Below are positions 61,977-64,000 of a DNA stretch of 64,000 bases, piece after piece (positions within the stretch are counted from its first letter, which is position 1; each line of letters starts with the position of its first letter). The notes beneath the pieces are model-generated. The model did no database searches. It saw nothing but the letters and a program-made list of their open reading frames with translations, and was not told the DNA's origin. This stretch comes from Osedax fenrisi. Lineage: Eukaryota > Annelida > Polychaeta > Sabellida > Siboglinidae. The stretch spans positions 88,549,079 to 88,613,078 of the forward strand of contig OZ025243.1 in NCBI GenBank assembly GCA_964019155.1. Direction: 5' to 3'. A program made the position numbers and the translations under genes.

Positions 61977-63655
61977 CTTATGCATACTAATCACGTTGCA
62001 TAGATAGGGAATGTTATATCTTTGCATCGCAAAATCTTTGATATAAGTATATTTAAATTTCTATATAGATTCTAAATAAGACATATTTTGACAATTGGAA
62101 AAATATTAAATAATTACATTTCTTTATAGTACCCGGTAATAATTATATAAATTAAATAATATTAATATGAATATAAAATTTAAAATAAAATGTATTTAAA
62201 AAAAATTATTTTATAACTATATTTACAATTAAATTTAAATATCAACTTAGTATTATTATTAATCAGGGTTATTATTTTTGTTTTAGTTTTTTTATAACAG
62301 TTTTTTGATTTTTTGTTATCATAAATTATTTATAAATATATTAATTTGAATACATTTAATATTAATATCATTATTATTATGACTAAACTGTATATTATAT
62401 AAAGTATACTATGTATAATATCAAAAAATATAATACATTTAAATAATACATTTAATAACAATTTAACTCAAAAATATTATTAATTATGCTGATATTTTAT
62501 ATGAAATGTATTGGTTTAGTAATAAGTTTACTAAATTGGTTTGGTAATCTTGTGAATATACATAAAAATTGAAAGTTTTTTTACGAAATAAAACATATTT
62601 GATATTGAGATCGAATATAGAGAAATGATTAAAGAATATGAAACAGAAACATATTCACTTAGGCTATTTTTAAGTACACATTTTGAAGATGCTTGGAAAG
62701 ATAAAATATTTATAATAAATTAAAATATTTAGTTTGTGGCATATGCCATATGTGGCATATGTGGCATATGCTATATAGCATAGCATAGCATAGCATCCAT
62801 TGTGCCTATCACATATATTATCGAGTCAGATTGTCTATACCCATATTTATAGAAATAATTTCAAGAATAATTTTCGCAACATTAGTGCAGAAAGTTTGGT
62901 TTATTAAAATCAATATAGTGTATTACCCTCACTATTATAAACAAACATTATTATAACATATGTATCATCATTTATATAGGTAATTTATTTTATATTTATA
63001 AAATTATAAAATTATATAAAATTAAAAATGTATAAAAAAATACTTTATATAATCTTAAATTATATAAAGTTATTATATAAAATGATAAAATACAAAATAC
63101 AAAATGGTATATACCATATGGTATATACTATATTTGCATTAAATATATAATATGAAACATACATTATGAATCATCATTTATAAATGATGGATATTAACGT
63201 GTTTCTAAGTTTTTAAAAAAGGCCCAAAATAACCCAAAATAAGCTATGTTGGGCTTTTTTCTTTATTATAGGCTTTCGCCCATATTAACTGGGCCTGTTC
63301 TAGCTACATATCTCTAAATAACGAATCGAAAATTAAGAAATATTCGCGATGTACAAATGTCGATAAGAAAAATCGAGTATTTTATTTATGAAATAGTTCG
63401 CCACGAATCCGCTAGGTCGCGATACATGTAATCGATACGAAGTTCGAACTATTTTCCGCCACCGAGATATATCAATATGCAGCGCTACTAGAATCCTTAG
63501 CATTGGAATATGAAGCATATGACCTTTGAGCTTGGGATTCGACCTTGATCTCTATTGCGCTCACTGATTCACGTGGTATAAGAGCCATTTTCTTTTTTAT
63601 CTGGCTTATTTTATTCTCCTTCTCCTTTTTCGCTGAACAAAAGATTAGATATATA

Positions 63656-63657
<2 letters not shown>
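61976..63657. other. AT-rich region, no gene seen
   Basis: 62734-62795 carries short tandem (GGCATATGT)n and (AGCAT)n repeats. 63219-63260 has an AAAGGCCCAAAATAACCC ... TTGGGCTTTTT hairpin. The GC-richer 63390-63640 has no recognised domain. Confidence 0.45.

Positions 63658-63705
<48 letters not shown>
63658..63705. repeat. (TA)n microsatellite
   Basis: Pure TA tract. Confidence 0.9.
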
Positions 63706-63708
<3 letters not shown>

Positions 63709-64000
63709 ATTGGTGTTATATAAGGGTATGGTACTTATAAACTTTATTTCTATAGTTAGAGTTAACTTTATGGTACATAAAAATGCATAAATTCATTTAA
63801 ATATATGAAATGTAATGTATGGACGATATTGATGTGTGCATCTTTACCGTTGTTGAGGTAATGTTGTTATTATTGAGGTCATGATAGTTCACATAATATA
63901 AGTGTATATATATATATACTATATATAGTAATTACAAATTTTTAAATAAACAATTTCCTAATGAAAATAATCTATTTTAAATATAAATCAAGTACCAACA
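63706..64000. other. AT-rich end of window, no gene seen
   Basis: No recognisable feature. Confidence 0.4.

Overview
The window is a very AT-rich, repeat-dense stretch of an animal (metazoan invertebrate) nuclear genome. The evidence is one spliced coding exon of a Shaw/Kv3-type voltage-gated potassium channel, many decayed animal-type LINEs (CR1/L2/Jockey-like, RTE-like, one R2-like fragment), tRNA-derived SINE copies, hAT and pogo-type DNA-transposon remains, and dozens of (TA)n and (TAC)n microsatellites. A 200-base N run (18801-19000) shows it is a scaffold. I cannot name the species from the sequence.

Layout. 1-9 kb: AT-rich desert with an unnamed dispersed repeat in head-to-head copies (839-1690), foldback structures around (TA)n, a perfect 177-copy TAG array, a SINE (6368-6645) and a decayed LINE ORF1 (7382-7870). 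9.5-13.2 kb: a nearly full-length two-ORF LINE on the minus strand, frame-broken. 14.1-18.1 kb: (TAC)n arrays interrupted by a hAT element with a broken ZMYM1-like transposase, itself holding a pogo-type MITE inside (TA)n. 18.1-18.45 kb: a GC/CpG-rich island that could be a promoter or 5' UTR. 19-25.7 kb: three MITEs, two of them with clear target duplications, LINE relics and a second SINE. 27.4-28.5 kb: the K+ channel exon (S1-S6 plus C-terminus), the only convincing host gene. 29-33 kb: TAC array, R2-like endonuclease remnant, third copy of the unnamed repeat. 33.4-39.1 kb: a CR1/Jockey-like LINE interrupted by a younger RTE-like LINE with an 8-bp target duplication. 39.2-46 kb: further LINEs, one with an 11-bp target duplication and tandem 3' tail. 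47.7-48.5 kb: a 282-bp tandem triplication. 49-52.2 kb: an L2-like LINE lying between two (TAC)n arrays. 52.8-54 kb: a Gag-like relic. 55.2-59.7 kb: the best preserved LINE, with a PHD-type ORF1 and a 943-codon open ORF2. 60.3-61.9 kb: another RT fragment. The last 2 kb hold no gene.

The most interesting observation is in the 55-59.7 kb LINE: ORF2 follows ORF1 in the same reading frame, separated only by a UGA followed by CUA, and has no ATG for its first 159 codons. This is the arrangement expected for stop-codon readthrough. Other recurring themes are retroelement ends that repeatedly abut (TA)n or (TAC)n microsatellites, and LINE 3' tails made of short tandem units of several different sequences.
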